Under the pieces are notes generated by a model. The model worked only from the letters and a program-made list of their open reading frames with translations, did no database searches and was not told the DNA's origin. From contig NZ_QHKS01000004.1 in NCBI RefSeq assembly GCF_003353175.1, positions 310,001 to 374,000 on the forward strand: a DNA stretch of 64,000 nt, given 5' to 3'. The stretch comes from Paraburkholderia lacunae. GTDB lineage: Bacteria > Pseudomonadota > Gammaproteobacteria > Burkholderiales > Burkholderiaceae. Within the stretch, counting starts at the first letter, position 1. Each line of letters opens with the position of its first letter. Of this stretch, positions 9,128 through 17,607 are shown in pieces. The translations under genes and the position numbers were made by a program.

Positions 9128-10178
9128 GATCGCGTTTCCTCATCATGCGTTTGGCGACGGAACGGGCCAGCAAGGTATCGGCGGCAATCGCGGCGACGAT
9201 CAACGCGCCTTCGATCGCCTGCTCCCAGAATGGCGACACGTGCAAGACGACGAGCGCGATGCTGATCACGCCGAGTACGAGCGCGCCGAGCGTCGCGCCG
9301 AGAATCGTGCCAACGCCTCCGGTAATCGCCACGCTGCCCACCACCGCTGCCGCCACCACCTGCAATTCGATACCCTTCGCGGTGCTCGCATCGACGGTGC
9401 CGAAACGCGCAAGCCACAGCGCGCCCGCGAACCCGGCGATTGCGCCGGACAACAGAAAACCCGCCATCATGCGACGCTCGACGTTCACGCCGGCAAGCCG
9501 CGCAGCTTCGGGGTTCGAGCCGATTGCATAGTGTTCGCGGCCGCCGCGAAACTGTTTCAGATACACGGAGAGGCCGGCCAGCACGACGACGGCGATCAGC
9601 GCGAGCGTCGGTATGCCCAGAAAAGCGCCGGTCGCGAGACGGGAAAACGCGTCGGGCAAACTGGTCGCGTTGATCTGTCCGCCGTGCACCCACGCATAAT
9701 CGGCGCCGCGAAAGATGTAGAGCGTGGAGAGCGTCGCCACCAGCGAGGGCACGCGTCCCACGGCAACCAGCAGCGCATTGATGCCGCCCGCCACCAAGCC
9801 GATCGCCAGGCCCGCAAGCAGAGCTACGATCACTGGCATATGGGGAAACGCGACATACAGACTGCCGACCGTATAGGCGCTGATGCCGACCGTCGATCCC
9901 ACCGACAGATCGATATGCCGCATCAGGATCACCACCGTCATGCCTGCCGTCAGCAGACTGATGATCGACACGTTCAGCAGCACGTCACGCAGATTTTGCA
10001 GATTGAGGAACTGCGGCTTCGCTAGCCCGGTGCCGGCGATCAGCAGGATGAGCACGACGAACAGCGTCGTCTCGCGGCTCCTGGCGAGACTCGCGAGGAA
10101 GCCGCCGGCATTGCCGTTCGAGCGCTTCGCGACGCTCGCCTGGACCGGCACCGGATGGGTGGAGGAATGGCGCATCAT
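9120..10178 (-). CDS. rhaP: L-rhamnose ABC transporter permease RhaP
   Basis: A 352-residue permease of the same family as RhaQ, with [19 protein letters not shown] and [20 protein letters not shown]. About nine membrane segments follow a roughly 30-residue cytoplasmic leader. Its start overlaps the rhaT stop by 4 bases (ATGA), and its stop overlaps rhaQ. RhaP and RhaQ together should form the heterodimeric pore energised by RhaT. Confidence 0.88.
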   Translation of the reverse strand: MMRHSSTHPVPVQASVAKRSNGNAGGFLASLARSRETTLFVVLILLIAGTGLAKPQFLNLQNLRDVLLNVSIISLLTAGMTVVILMRHIDLSVGSTVGISAYTVGSLYVAFPHMPVIVALLAGLAIGLVAGGINALLVAVGRVPSLVATLSTLYIFRGADYAWVHGGQINATSLPDAFSRLATGAFLGIPTLALIAVVVLAGLSVYLKQFRGGREHYAIGSNPEAARLAGVNVERRMMAGFLLSGAIAGFAGALWLARFGTVDASTAKGIELQVVAAAVVGSVAITGGVGTILGATLGALVLGVISIALVVLHVSPFWEQAIEGALIVAAIAADTLLARSVAKRMMRKRDHG

Positions 10179-11758
10179 GCGGCGCCCCCCAATCCCCCAA
10201 GGGGACGTCCTTCGGGGCGGGGGACTTCCTTCGGGGCGTGCCCCAAAGGCGGAAGCGGTTGGCCGAGCGCGGCGCCCATGACGCGCTCTTCGTCGGCCTC
10301 GGCGCGCGCTATATCCGCGCTGATACGTCCCTCGTGCATCACCAGCACGCGATCGGCCATGCCCAGCACCTCGGGCAATTCGCTCGAAATCATCAGCACC
10401 GCCATGCCGTCGCGCACCAGTTCGGCGAGCGCGCCATACACTTCGGCCTTGGCGCCGACGTCGATGCCGCGCGTGGGTTCGTCGATGATCAACACTTTCG
10501 GGTCAGTCGCGAGCCACTTGCCGAGCACGACCTTTTGCTGATTGCCGCCGGATAGCGTGCCGACCGGCGCATTCGGGTCACCGGCTTTGAGGCGCAAGCG
10601 CGTGCCCCATCGATCCGCCAGTTGCGTCTCGCTGCGCGCGGAGATGAGACCATGTTTGACGAGCCGCCCGAGCACTGTCATCGATGCATTGCGCGCGATG
10701 CTCAACTCCAGCGCGAGACCTTGCTGCCGGCGATCTTCCGGCACCAGCGCAAGACCGGCTCGCACGGCCTCGGCGGGCCGGCCCGCCGTAAGACGCTGGC
10801 CGCCGATCCAGATTTCGCCGGCGTCGAGCGAATCGATGCCGAAGATCGCCCGCGCCACTTCGCTGCGGCCTGCGCCCACCAGGCCCGCCAGCGCGACGAT
10901 CTCGCCAGCGCGGACGTCGAACGAAATGTCCTTGAACACACCCACGCGCGTGAGGCCGCGCACCGACAAGCGCACTTCGCCAGGCGGACGATCCGCCTTC
11001 GGATAGAAAGTCTCCAGATCGCGGCCAACCATCTTCGCGACGATCGCCTCGGTCGTGAGGTCCGCCGTGAGCGCGTCGAACACTTTGGCGCCGTCGCGCA
11101 TGATCGTCACGCGTTGCGTCAGCGTAAACACTTCATCGAGCCGATGCGTGATGAACAGAATCGCCACCTCGCGCTCGCGCAGCTTGCGCACGATCGCAAA
11201 GAGCCGCTCGACTTCCGGCAGCGATAACGCGGCGGTCGGCTCATCCATGATCAGCACGTTCGCGTTCAACGACAACGCCTTGGCAATTTCGATCACCTGC
11301 TGATCCGCAATCGACAAACCACGCACCAGTTGGTCGGCGCGCAAATCGACACCGAGCGAGCCCAGCAGGCCGTCCACCTCGCGGCGCATCGCGTCGTATT
11401 GAATGCGGCCGAGCCGATCGACCGGCTGCCGCCCCATAAAGATGTTTTCCGCAATCGACAGATCGAAGAACAGCGTCGGTTCCTGATAGATGACCGCGAG
11501 GCCTGCATCGCGCGCTTCAGCCGGCGTTGCAAAGCGGCGCGCAACGCCGTCGATCAGAAGCTCGCCGGTGTCCGGTTGATATACGCCCGCGAGAATCTTG
11601 ACTACCGTCGATTTGCCCGCGCCGTTTTCGCCGAGCAGCGCATGCACTTCGCCCGGCCATAGCGCGAGATCGCCGTCGGATAGCGCGCGGACCCGGCCGA
11701 AAGATTTGCTCGCATGCCGCAGTTCGAGCCTGGGCACCGCGGATGTCGGTTGCTGCAC
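10175..11758 (-). CDS. rhaT: L-rhamnose ABC transporter ATPase RhaT (two ATP-binding cassettes)
   Basis: A 527-residue sugar-type ABC ATPase with two cassettes. The first has Walker [10 protein letters not shown] at 43-51, LSIADQQ in place of the signature and Walker [11 protein letters not shown]. The second has degenerate Walker [12 protein letters not shown], signature LSGGNQQ and [11 protein letters not shown], as in RbsA and AraG. Translation starts at GTG 11758 behind aaggag. The last 25 or so residues (including [18 protein letters not shown]) are not part of the family and are encoded by a repeat (see 10,178-10,252). It is the third gene of the rhaM operon. Confidence 0.92.
   Translation of the reverse strand: MQQPTSAVPRLELRHASKSFGRVRALSDGDLALWPGEVHALLGENGAGKSTVVKILAGVYQPDTGELLIDGVARRFATPAEARDAGLAVIYQEPTLFFDLSIAENIFMGRQPVDRLGRIQYDAMRREVDGLLGSLGVDLRADQLVRGLSIADQQVIEIAKALSLNANVLIMDEPTAALSLPEVERLFAIVRKLREREVAILFITHRLDEVFTLTQRVTIMRDGAKVFDALTADLTTEAIVAKMVGRDLETFYPKADRPPGEVRLSVRGLTRVGVFKDISFDVRAGEIVALAGLVGAGRSEVARAIFGIDSLDAGEIWIGGQRLTAGRPAEAVRAGLALVPEDRRQQGLALELSIARNASMTVLGRLVKHGLISARSETQLADRWGTRLRLKAGDPNAPVGTLSGGNQQKVVLGKWLATDPKVLIIDEPTRGIDVGAKAEVYGALAELVRDGMAVLMISSELPEVLGMADRVLVMHEGRISADIARAEADEERVMGAALGQPLPPLGHAPKEVPRPEGRPLGGLGGAA
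10178..10252. repeat. Burkholderia-type dispersed repeat forming the rhaT 3' end
   Basis: Two imperfect copies of a roughly 20-base motif (gggacgtccttcggggcg and gggacttccttcggggcg) lie beside further G/C blocks. Read on the minus strand they encode the Pro/Gly-rich tail of RhaT. From general knowledge the same motif is common at gene ends in this group; the copy number in this genome cannot be seen from the window. Confidence 0.6.
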
Positions 11759-11801
11759 TGCGTGTCTCCTTCTTTGTGCTCACTGGGTGAGGCTTTCTTC
11801 A

Positions 11802-11825
11802 GATGCTCGGATGCTCGGATGCTCA
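11802..11825. repeat. 8-bp tandem repeat (gatgctcg x3)
   Basis: Three tandem copies of gatgctcg, the last with one change, run into the stop codon of the lactonase gene and the gap before rhaT. The array is short and could slip, shifting the spacing between the two genes. Confidence 0.6.
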
Positions 11826-12716
11826 GATGCGATAGAAACGCTCCGCGTTCCGGCAGAACAGCGCGGCTTTCTCCGCTGCGCTCGCGCCGCCCACGATCGA
11901 CGCATACGCGTGCCACAAATCCGCGTACGAACCGAACAGGCGATCGACCGGAAAGTTCGACGCGAACATCGCGCGTTCCACGCCGAACGTATCGATCGTT
12001 TCCAGCACATAAGGCCGCAAGCTTTCGACAGTCCACTGATGATCGAACATCGCCAGTCCGCTGATCTTCACCGCGACATTCCTGCAACCCGCCAGCAAAC
12101 GCATGCCGTCACGCCATGCGCGATAACCGGCCACACTGTCGCGATCCACGAACATCCCCGCATGGTTGACGATAAAGAGCGTGTCGCCATGCGAGCGCGC
12201 CAACGCAGCCGCCTCTTCCATCTGCGACGGATACAGTTGCAGATCGAACGACATGTCGTGACGGCGCAGCAACCCAAAATGCGCGCGCCACTGCGGCTCG
12301 CGCATGAAATGACGGCCGACGTAATCGAACAGCTTGTTTTCGTGCACGTTCAGGATCTGCCGCACGCCGCGCGTATTGGCGAACGCCGCATGCGCTTCGA
12401 GCACCTGTGGCGCGTTCGGTGCCGCCAGGTCCACGGCCGCGACGATCGCATCCGGCATGCCGCGCGATTCGGCGCGATCCGCGATCGACTGCAACCAGCG
12501 CGTTTCCTCGACCGGAGCGGCGGGATCGTGATTCGCTTCGACGTGCACCAGTTTCAGCACGTCGATATCCCCTGCTTCGCTGAGCAAATCGGTAAGCAGA
12601 TAGTCGTGCTTCAACTCGCGAGCGTCGCCCACGAACGACACGCCCGGATTCTCCAGCCAGGGATAGCGATGCGTTTTCAGATCCCACAGATGGACATGCG
12701 AATCGACGACCTGCAT
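11823..12716 (-). CDS. COG3618 amidohydrolase, probable L-rhamnono-lactonase
   Basis: A 297-residue member of the amidohydrolase-2 family that includes L-fuconolactonase and L-rhamnono-1,4-lactonase. Visible hallmarks are DSHVHLWD at the N-terminus, a beta-strand with FIVNHAGM, VKISGL and MFASNFPVD near the end. In the non-phosphorylative (LRA) pathway this enzyme opens L-rhamnono-lactone to L-rhamnonate. It sits between rhaM and rhaT in the transport operon, and its partner dehydrogenase and dehydratase are about 2-4 kb away. Activity on L-fucono- or L-galactono-lactone cannot be excluded from sequence alone. Confidence 0.85.
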   Translation of the reverse strand: MQVVDSHVHLWDLKTHRYPWLENPGVSFVGDARELKHDYLLTDLLSEAGDIDVLKLVHVEANHDPAAPVEETRWLQSIADRAESRGMPDAIVAAVDLAAPNAPQVLEAHAAFANTRGVRQILNVHENKLFDYVGRHFMREPQWRAHFGLLRRHDMSFDLQLYPSQMEEAAALARSHGDTLFIVNHAGMFVDRDSVAGYRAWRDGMRLLAGCRNVAVKISGLAMFDHQWTVESLRPYVLETIDTFGVERAMFASNFPVDRLFGSYADLWHAYASIVGGASAAEKAALFCRNAERFYRI

Positions 12717-12755
12717 GCGACACCCTCCGCCTTCTGTTGGAAAAAGTCAGTAATC

Positions 12756-13079
12756 TCAGCTCAGCGAACTCAGATGAAAGACCAGCTCTAGCGGTTGTTG
12801 AAGCGGCGTGTGATCGGGGGCCGTCTGCATGATGTCGGCCATGTAGTCCCACCATTTACGCATCACGTCGAGTTGCGGCAGCTCGTCCATTCGATGATTC
12901 GTGTTGCGGGTCAGAACGGCGAAGAGATAGTGCGAGTCCGCGTCGAAGAAGATCCGATAGTCGCGCACGCCCGCGTTGTGCAATGCGTCAACCAGCTCGG
13001 GCCAGATTTGCGCGTGACGCCGTTCGTATTCCTCGCGCATGCCGGGGTTGAGCACCATCCGGAAAGCGATTGTTTCCAT
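12756..13079 (-). CDS. rhaM: L-rhamnose mutarotase RhaM
   Basis: A 107-residue protein of the RhaM/YiiL family: [33 protein letters not shown] and a C-terminal WWDYMADIM pattern. It interconverts the alpha and beta anomers of L-rhamnose. The ATG at 13,079 fits the family's N-terminus; an upstream in-frame ATG would add a basic extension through the promoter region. It is the first gene of the minus operon rhaM-lactonase-rhaT-P-Q-S and is divergent from the LysR gene. Confidence 0.92.
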   Translation of the reverse strand: METIAFRMVLNPGMREEYERRHAQIWPELVDALHNAGVRDYRIFFDADSHYLFAVLTRNTNHRMDELPQLDVMRKWWDYMADIMQTAPDHTPLQQPLELVFHLSSLS

Positions 13080-13160
13080 TGCGGCCTGTCTCCCATCGTC
13101 TTCGGGCGCTTTCCTGGCGAAGCGTCTGAAGCGACTATAATTCCTGCGTCGATAGCATCT

Positions 13161-13179
13161 CAATCCGTTGTTGGGATTG
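13161..13179. promoter_or_regulatory. Candidate LysR operator upstream of rhaM and lysR
   Basis: Inverted repeat CAATCC-N7-GGATTG, containing a TN11A core at 13,164-13,176. It lies in the 131-base divergent intergenic region, 82 bases from the rhaM start and 32 from the lysR start, where a LysR regulator normally binds. A related site occurs upstream of the second rhamnose operon (17,446). Confidence 0.55.
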
Positions 13180-13210
13180 GGCGATCCAGAAACCGAATCG
13201 CACCGGAACC

Positions 13211-14209
13211 ATGAGCCAACACTCAGCTGCCGTCGCCCTCGTCAATCGGCTCAAGTTCAAGCACCTCGCGCTGCTCGTCGCGCTCGACGACGCGCGCAAT
13301 CTCCACCAGGCCGCCGAGGCGGTCAACGTCGCGCAACCCAGCGCGAGCCGCATGCTCGGCGATATCGAAGAAGCGCTCGGCTTCCTGCTGTTCGAGCGCA
13401 ACGCGCGCGGCATGACACCTACTCCGCTCGGCGTCGTCACGCTCGCTTACGCAAGGCGCGCGCTGGCCGAATTGACCCGTTTCGCCGAAGACCTCGAGGT
13501 CAAACGTCGCGGCGGACACGGCCAGTTGACCGTCGGCGCGATCATGGGCGCCGCGCCCGATCTGCTGGCCATGGCGGTCGCCGCGCTGAAAACCGAAAGC
13601 CCGTTGCTGAACGTGCGCATTCTCGGCGAAACCAGCGATCAGGTCGTGCAATTGCTGCATCGCCGCGAAGTCGATCTGGCGCTTGGGCGCCTGACCAGTC
13701 CGCTGCAACACAACGATTTCGGTTTCGAGCCGCTCGCGCGCGAGACTTTGCTGCTGGTCGTGCGTTCGGTGCATCCGCTGGCGCAGCGCGCTTCCATCAC
13801 CTTGCGTGAACTGATCGACTGGCCGTGGGTCGCGCAACCGCTCACCAGTCCGGCACGTGTTCTGTTCGAAGAGGAACTCGCGCGCGCGGGGCTCGCCACG
13901 CCCGTGAACCTGACCGAATGCGCATCGATCTTCGCTACCCTTCAGTTGCTGGAAAACTACGATGCCGTGGCGATGCTGCCGGAGTCGGTCGTGCGCGATC
14001 ATCTGCGCGGCAAGCTGCTGGTTGCGCTGCCGCTCGAAATCGGCAAGAGCCTCGCCGGCTTCGGCATTCTCACGCGCAAGGAAGAAGCTCTTGCCGAACC
14101 GGCGCTGCGTTTCATCGATCTGTTGCGCGGTTTTTCGCGCAATCTCGCGCGCGACGGCTCCGCCTCCTCCTCGCCGGGTTCCGTCAGCGCGTTCGCACCG
14201 GTCAATTGA
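13211..14209 (+). CDS. LysR-family regulator of the rhamnose genes (GbpR-like)
   Basis: A 332-residue LysR-type regulator. The winged helix-turn-helix occupies residues about 14-75 ([16 protein letters not shown], then [13 protein letters not shown]), followed by a ligand-binding domain ([22 protein letters not shown]). It resembles GbpR, which regulates sugar-binding-protein genes in related soil bacteria. It is divergent from rhaM and convergent with the L-rhamnose dehydrogenase gene, so it sits between two rhamnose operons and probably controls both. The inducer is inferred to be L-rhamnose or a pathway intermediate. Confidence 0.88.
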   Translation: MSQHSAAVALVNRLKFKHLALLVALDDARNLHQAAEAVNVAQPSASRMLGDIEEALGFLLFERNARGMTPTPLGVVTLAYARRALAELTRFAEDLEVKRRGGHGQLTVGAIMGAAPDLLAMAVAALKTESPLLNVRILGETSDQVVQLLHRREVDLALGRLTSPLQHNDFGFEPLARETLLLVVRSVHPLAQRASITLRELIDWPWVAQPLTSPARVLFEEELARAGLATPVNLTECASIFATLQLLENYDAVAMLPESVVRDHLRGKLLVALPLEIGKSLAGFGILTRKEEALAEPALRFIDLLRGFSRNLARDGSASSSPGSVSAFAPVN

Positions 14210-14230
14210 CATTGGCATCGGCGTCGCGCG

Positions 14231-15013
14231 TCACTGCAAATTGACGAACAGACCGCCGTCCACCAGCAACGCGGCGCCGGTCACATAGCGCGCGCGATCG
14301 GACGCGAGGAACACCACGCAATCGGCGACGTCTTCCGGACGGCCCAATCTGCCGAGCGGGATGCGTTTCTCGAAGTAGGCTTTCTTCGCTTCGTCGGCGA
14401 GGTCTTCTGCGTTCAGGTCGGTCGCGATCGTGCCCGGCATCACCGAATTGCAGCGGATTCCGTATGGCCCCAAAGCGATCGCGCACGATTGCATCAACGA
14501 ATGCACGCCTGCTTTGGTCGGCGTGTAGTGGGTTTGCATGCCGCCGCCCACCAATGCGCTAATCGAACTCGTCGCGACGATCGCGCCGCCCGTGCCTTGC
14601 GCTTTCATCTGCTGCGCCGCCGCCTGGGTGACATAAAACGCGCCGTTCAGATTGACCGCCACTGTCGACTCCAATACTTCAGGCGGCATGTCGAGAAACG
14701 TATGGAACGGACAGATGCCCGCGTTGCTGGCGAGCACGTCGACTTTGCCGAATGCTTCGACGGTACGGCGCACGAGTTGCTGACCGGTCTCGCGCGCGGC
14801 GACGTTGCCCTCGATCGCAATCACGCGCCGCCCTAGTGCCTCGATTTCGCCGACTACTTCTTCGACGGCGGAACGGCGCCCGTATGATGCGTCGTTGTCG
14901 CCCCAGTAGTTGATCGCCACATCCGCGCCTTCGCTTGCGCACGCAACGGCTATCGCGCGGCCGATGCCACGCGAGCCGCCGGTGACGATTACGACCTTGT
15001 CCTTGAGCAGCAC
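14231..15013 (-). CDS. L-rhamnose 1-dehydrogenase (SDR family)
   Basis: A 260-residue short-chain dehydrogenase with TGGSRGIG cofactor motif, NAG motif (ASNAGICPFHTFLDM), catalytic Ser and YTPTKAG (YxxxK), and the C-terminal VTGAALLVDGGLFVNLQ. The NAGICPFH, SISALVGGG-MQTHYTPTK and LFVNLQ stretches match my recollection of the Azotobacter vinelandii L-rhamnose 1-dehydrogenase. It oxidises L-rhamnose to L-rhamnono-lactone. Translation starts at GTG 15,013 behind aaaggaga; an ATG 5 bases upstream is out of frame. It is the last gene of the operon with the dehydratase and the keto-deoxy-acid dehydrogenase, though a repeat block separates them. Confidence 0.88.
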   Translation of the reverse strand: MLLKDKVVIVTGGSRGIGRAIAVACASEGADVAINYWGDNDASYGRRSAVEEVVGEIEALGRRVIAIEGNVAARETGQQLVRRTVEAFGKVDVLASNAGICPFHTFLDMPPEVLESTVAVNLNGAFYVTQAAAQQMKAQGTGGAIVATSSISALVGGGMQTHYTPTKAGVHSLMQSCAIALGPYGIRCNSVMPGTIATDLNAEDLADEAKKAYFEKRIPLGRLGRPEDVADCVVFLASDRARYVTGAALLVDGGLFVNLQ

Positions 15014-15026
15014 GTCATTCTCCTTT

Positions 15027-15265
15027 GTCGACCGGAGTTAGCGCTTTAGCGCTTATTCCGGTCCCATGCAAAGCTGTCGACCGGAGTTAGCGCTTTAGCT
15101 GTCGGTCGGAGTTAGTGCTTTAGCACTTACTCCGGCCCCATGCAGAGCACTTACTCCGGTCCCATGCAAAGCTGTCGACCGGAGTTAGCGCTTTAGCTGT
15201 CGGTCGGAGTTAGCGCTTTAGCACTTACTCCGGCCCCATGCAGAGCACTTACTCCGATCCCATCG
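15027..15265. repeat. Tandem 98-bp repeat built from palindromic REP-like units
   Basis: The basic unit is an inverted repeat, ccggagttagcgc-ttta-gcgcttattccgg, with variants (agtgc/gcact). A 98-bp composite occurs twice (15,076-15,173 and 15,174-15,265, the second shortened), preceded by a partial copy at 15,027. Several copies end in tccggnccccatgca. It fills the space between the rhamnonate dehydratase stop and the dehydrogenase start, so a transcript crossing it could fold into several stable stems. Confidence 0.85.
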
Positions 15266-15318
15266 ATCAACACGGTGCTTGACCGTTCATGAGCGATCAA
15301 CGAACGATCAATCGGTAT

Positions 15319-16497
15319 TCAACGCGGGTAAGGCCGCACCAGCGCGCATTCCGGATTCAGGCGCACGCCGAAACCCGGTGTGTCCGGCACTTTCATTCTT
15401 CCGTTGACCGGCACGGGTTCATCGAGCAGAAGCGGCGTGAACATCGGCACGACCTCGTCCGCTTTCGGCGCCATCATCAGAAACTCGGCGAATGGCGAGT
15501 TGTGCCGCGTAACGACGAAGTGATAGCTATACACCGACGAACCGTGCGGCACCACCATCACATTGTGCGCGTCGGCAAGCGCGGAAATCTTGATCAGCTC
15601 CGTCATGCCGCCGCACCAGCCCACATCCGGTTGAATCAGATCGCAGCACTGCATGTCCAGCAGCATGCGAAAGCCCCAACGCGTCGCTTCGTGTTCGCCG
15701 GTCGACACCATCATGCCGCGCGGCACGTTGCGGCGCAGTTCGGCGTAACCCCAGTAGTCGTCCGGCGGCAGGCATTCTTCGATCCACTTCAGGCCGTATT
15801 CGTGCGCCGCCTGGGCTAGCCGCGTTGCATACGGCACGTCGAGACTCATCCAGCAATCGAACATCAGCCAGAAGTCGTCGCCGACGCGGCTGCGCATGTC
15901 GGCCAGCCTGGCCAGATTCTGCTCGAGGCCCGCATCGCCTTCCGCGGGGCCGTGCTGCAGCGGCAACTTGCCGCCGATGAAACCCATGTCCTTCGCGAGG
16001 TCCGGGCGCGCGCCGGTCGCGTAGAACACGAGTTCGTCGCGCACCGGGCCGCCCAATAGCTGGTACACCGGCTCCTTGCGGACCTTGGCGAGCAGATCCC
16101 ACAACGCGAGATCGACGCCGGAAATCGTATTCAGCACCACGCCCTTGCGGCCGTAATACAGCGTCGAGAAGTACATCTGATCCCACATCTTCTCGATGTC
16201 GGTGACGAGCTGGCCTTCGAGAAAGCGCGCCAGATGTTTCTCGACGATGAACGCGCCGATCTCGCCGCCCGTGGTCACCGCGAAACCGACGGTGCCGTCG
16301 CTCGCTTCGATCTCCACCACCAGCGTGCCGAGCACATTTATCCCGAATGACTGGCGGCTTTGCCGATACTCCGGGTAACGCGCCATCGGCGTTGAAATGT
16401 GATCGTCGATCCAGTGTCCGCCGGGTTGATCGTGATAATCCGCACCGCCTCCGCGGACGATGAAGGCACGCACGTGCCGGATGATAGGCATGGCCAT
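15319..16497 (-). CDS. rhmD: L-rhamnonate dehydratase (enolase superfamily)
   Basis: A 392-residue enolase-superfamily enzyme. It begins [20 protein letters not shown] and includes [16 protein letters not shown], both typical of L-rhamnonate dehydratase. The barrel shows metal-ligand strands [22 protein letters not shown] and [10 protein letters not shown], and a downstream His in [13 protein letters not shown]. It dehydrates L-rhamnonate to 2-keto-3-deoxy-L-rhamnonate. It is the second gene of the minus operon, 91 bases after the keto-deoxy-acid dehydrogenase. Two ATGs (16,497 and 16,491) are possible; the first has GGAG at a suitable distance. Confidence 0.93.
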   Translation of the reverse strand: MAMPIIRHVRAFIVRGGGADYHDQPGGHWIDDHISTPMARYPEYRQSRQSFGINVLGTLVVEIEASDGTVGFAVTTGGEIGAFIVEKHLARFLEGQLVTDIEKMWDQMYFSTLYYGRKGVVLNTISGVDLALWDLLAKVRKEPVYQLLGGPVRDELVFYATGARPDLAKDMGFIGGKLPLQHGPAEGDAGLEQNLARLADMRSRVGDDFWLMFDCWMSLDVPYATRLAQAAHEYGLKWIEECLPPDDYWGYAELRRNVPRGMMVSTGEHEATRWGFRMLLDMQCCDLIQPDVGWCGGMTELIKISALADAHNVMVVPHGSSVYSYHFVVTRHNSPFAEFLMMAPKADEVVPMFTPLLLDEPVPVNGRMKVPDTPGFGVRLNPECALVRPYPR

Positions 16498-16588
16498 GAC
16501 GAGGACTCCGTTATGGATGCGCCGGGAGCGCAGCCGAAAACGCGCCTGGCGGGCGCGGTGCAGTAAATGATTCGTGCCTGTCGTGACT

Positions 16589-17341
16589 TCAGTACGTCGC
16601 GCGTCCGCCGGACAAATCGAACACCGCGCCGGTGCTGAACGCGCAATCTTCGGACGACAACCAGAGAATCAGCGACGCCGCTTCTTCGGGCAGCAGGAAA
16701 CGGTTCATCGGGATCTTCGAGAGCATGTAGTCGATATGCTGCTGCGACATCGAATCGAAGATCTCGGTTTTGGCCGCAGCGGGCGTGACGGCATTGACGA
16801 GGATGTTCTTCGTCGCGAGTTCTTTGCCGAGGGATTTGGTCAAGCCGATCAGCCCGGCTTTCGACGCGCTGTAGTGCGACGCGTTCGGGTTGCCCTCCTT
16901 GCCGGCCACCGACGCGATATTGACGATCCGGCCATAGCCTTGCTTGAGCATGTGCGGCACGACCGCGCGGCAGGTGAGATACGGGCCGATCAGATTCACG
17001 TCGATCACGCGGCGCCAGATGTCGGGTTCCAGCTCCCATGTCGTGCCGTTACCGCCGGTGATGCCCGCGCAGTTGATCAGCACGTCGATCGCTCCATGAG
17101 CCGCGACGGTTTGCGCCACCGCCTGGGTGACCGCCGCTTCCTGAGTAAGTTCGACCGTGATGGCGGACACCTTGCCCAGTTCGCTCAATTCGCGTGCGCT
17201 GCGCGCGAGGCGCTCGGCGTCGATGTCCCACAGCGCGACCGAGGCGCCCGAGTTCAATGCCCGTTGCGCCACCGCGTAGCCGATACCGCGCGCACCGCCG
17301 GTAATGACGACGACGCGCCCCTCCAGATCGATTCGATTCAT
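16589..17341 (-). CDS. SDR dehydrogenase, probable 2-keto-3-deoxy-L-rhamnonate 4-dehydrogenase
   Basis: A 250-residue short-chain dehydrogenase ([37 protein letters not shown] with YxxxK, and [10 protein letters not shown] at the end). Its place beside rhamnonate dehydratase, and the retained TGGNGTTWE region, fit LRA5-type 2-keto-3-deoxyrhamnonate 4-dehydrogenase, which forms 2,4-diketo-3-deoxyrhamnonate. A ribosome binding site (aggag) precedes the ATG. First gene of the operon. The hydrolase that would cleave the diketo acid is not found in the window. Confidence 0.82.
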   Translation of the reverse strand: MNRIDLEGRVVVITGGARGIGYAVAQRALNSGASVALWDIDAERLARSARELSELGKVSAITVELTQEAAVTQAVAQTVAAHGAIDVLINCAGITGGNGTTWELEPDIWRRVIDVNLIGPYLTCRAVVPHMLKQGYGRIVNIASVAGKEGNPNASHYSASKAGLIGLTKSLGKELATKNILVNAVTPAAAKTEIFDSMSQQHIDYMLSKIPMNRFLLPEEAASLILWLSSEDCAFSTGAVFDLSGGRATY

Positions 17342-17445
17342 CGCTGTGCTCCTGTGGCACGCTTGAGCGGCGTGCTTTTCAGTTGTTGTATTTCTGCTGG
17401 CTCTGTCTTCTGTTCAGCAAATATACGAGCCGTACGATGCGCTAA

Positions 17446-17462
17446 CAATCCGAGTATTGGAG
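17446..17462. promoter_or_regulatory. Candidate LysR operator upstream of the rhamnose catabolic operon
   Basis: CAATCCGAGTATTGGAG contains a TN11A core (TCCGAGTATTGGA, 17,449-17,461), 108 bases upstream of the dehydrogenase start. It shares CAATCCG and 8 of the 13 core positions with the site between rhaM and lysR (13,164-13,176). This suggests a common LysR regulator, but the match is by eye only. Confidence 0.45.
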
Positions 17463-17607
17463 GGGGCGATAACAAAAGTGGATCGGAGAGAGGAGTGAGG
17501 TGCGGCAACCGGTTCCCCCCGGTTCGTCGTAAATGAAACCCGTTGCGCCCAGCCGAACTTAAGCTCGATGACTGAGGCGCGCGGAACGCACCCCAGTCGA
17601 CGATTCC

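Noticed and set aside
8727..10025. 432-residue plus-strand frame
   Set aside because: Antisense to rhaQ and rhaP, rich in Arg/His/Asp from reversed codon bias, no start signal.
13223..14218. 331-residue minus-strand frame
   Set aside because: Antisense shadow of the LysR gene with near-identical extent and reversed-codon composition.
17505..17532. Hairpin aaccgg-N6-ccggtt region as terminator
   Set aside because: It is upstream, not downstream, of the nearest minus-strand gene start and has no T-run; it could be part of a promoter, but nothing supports a role.
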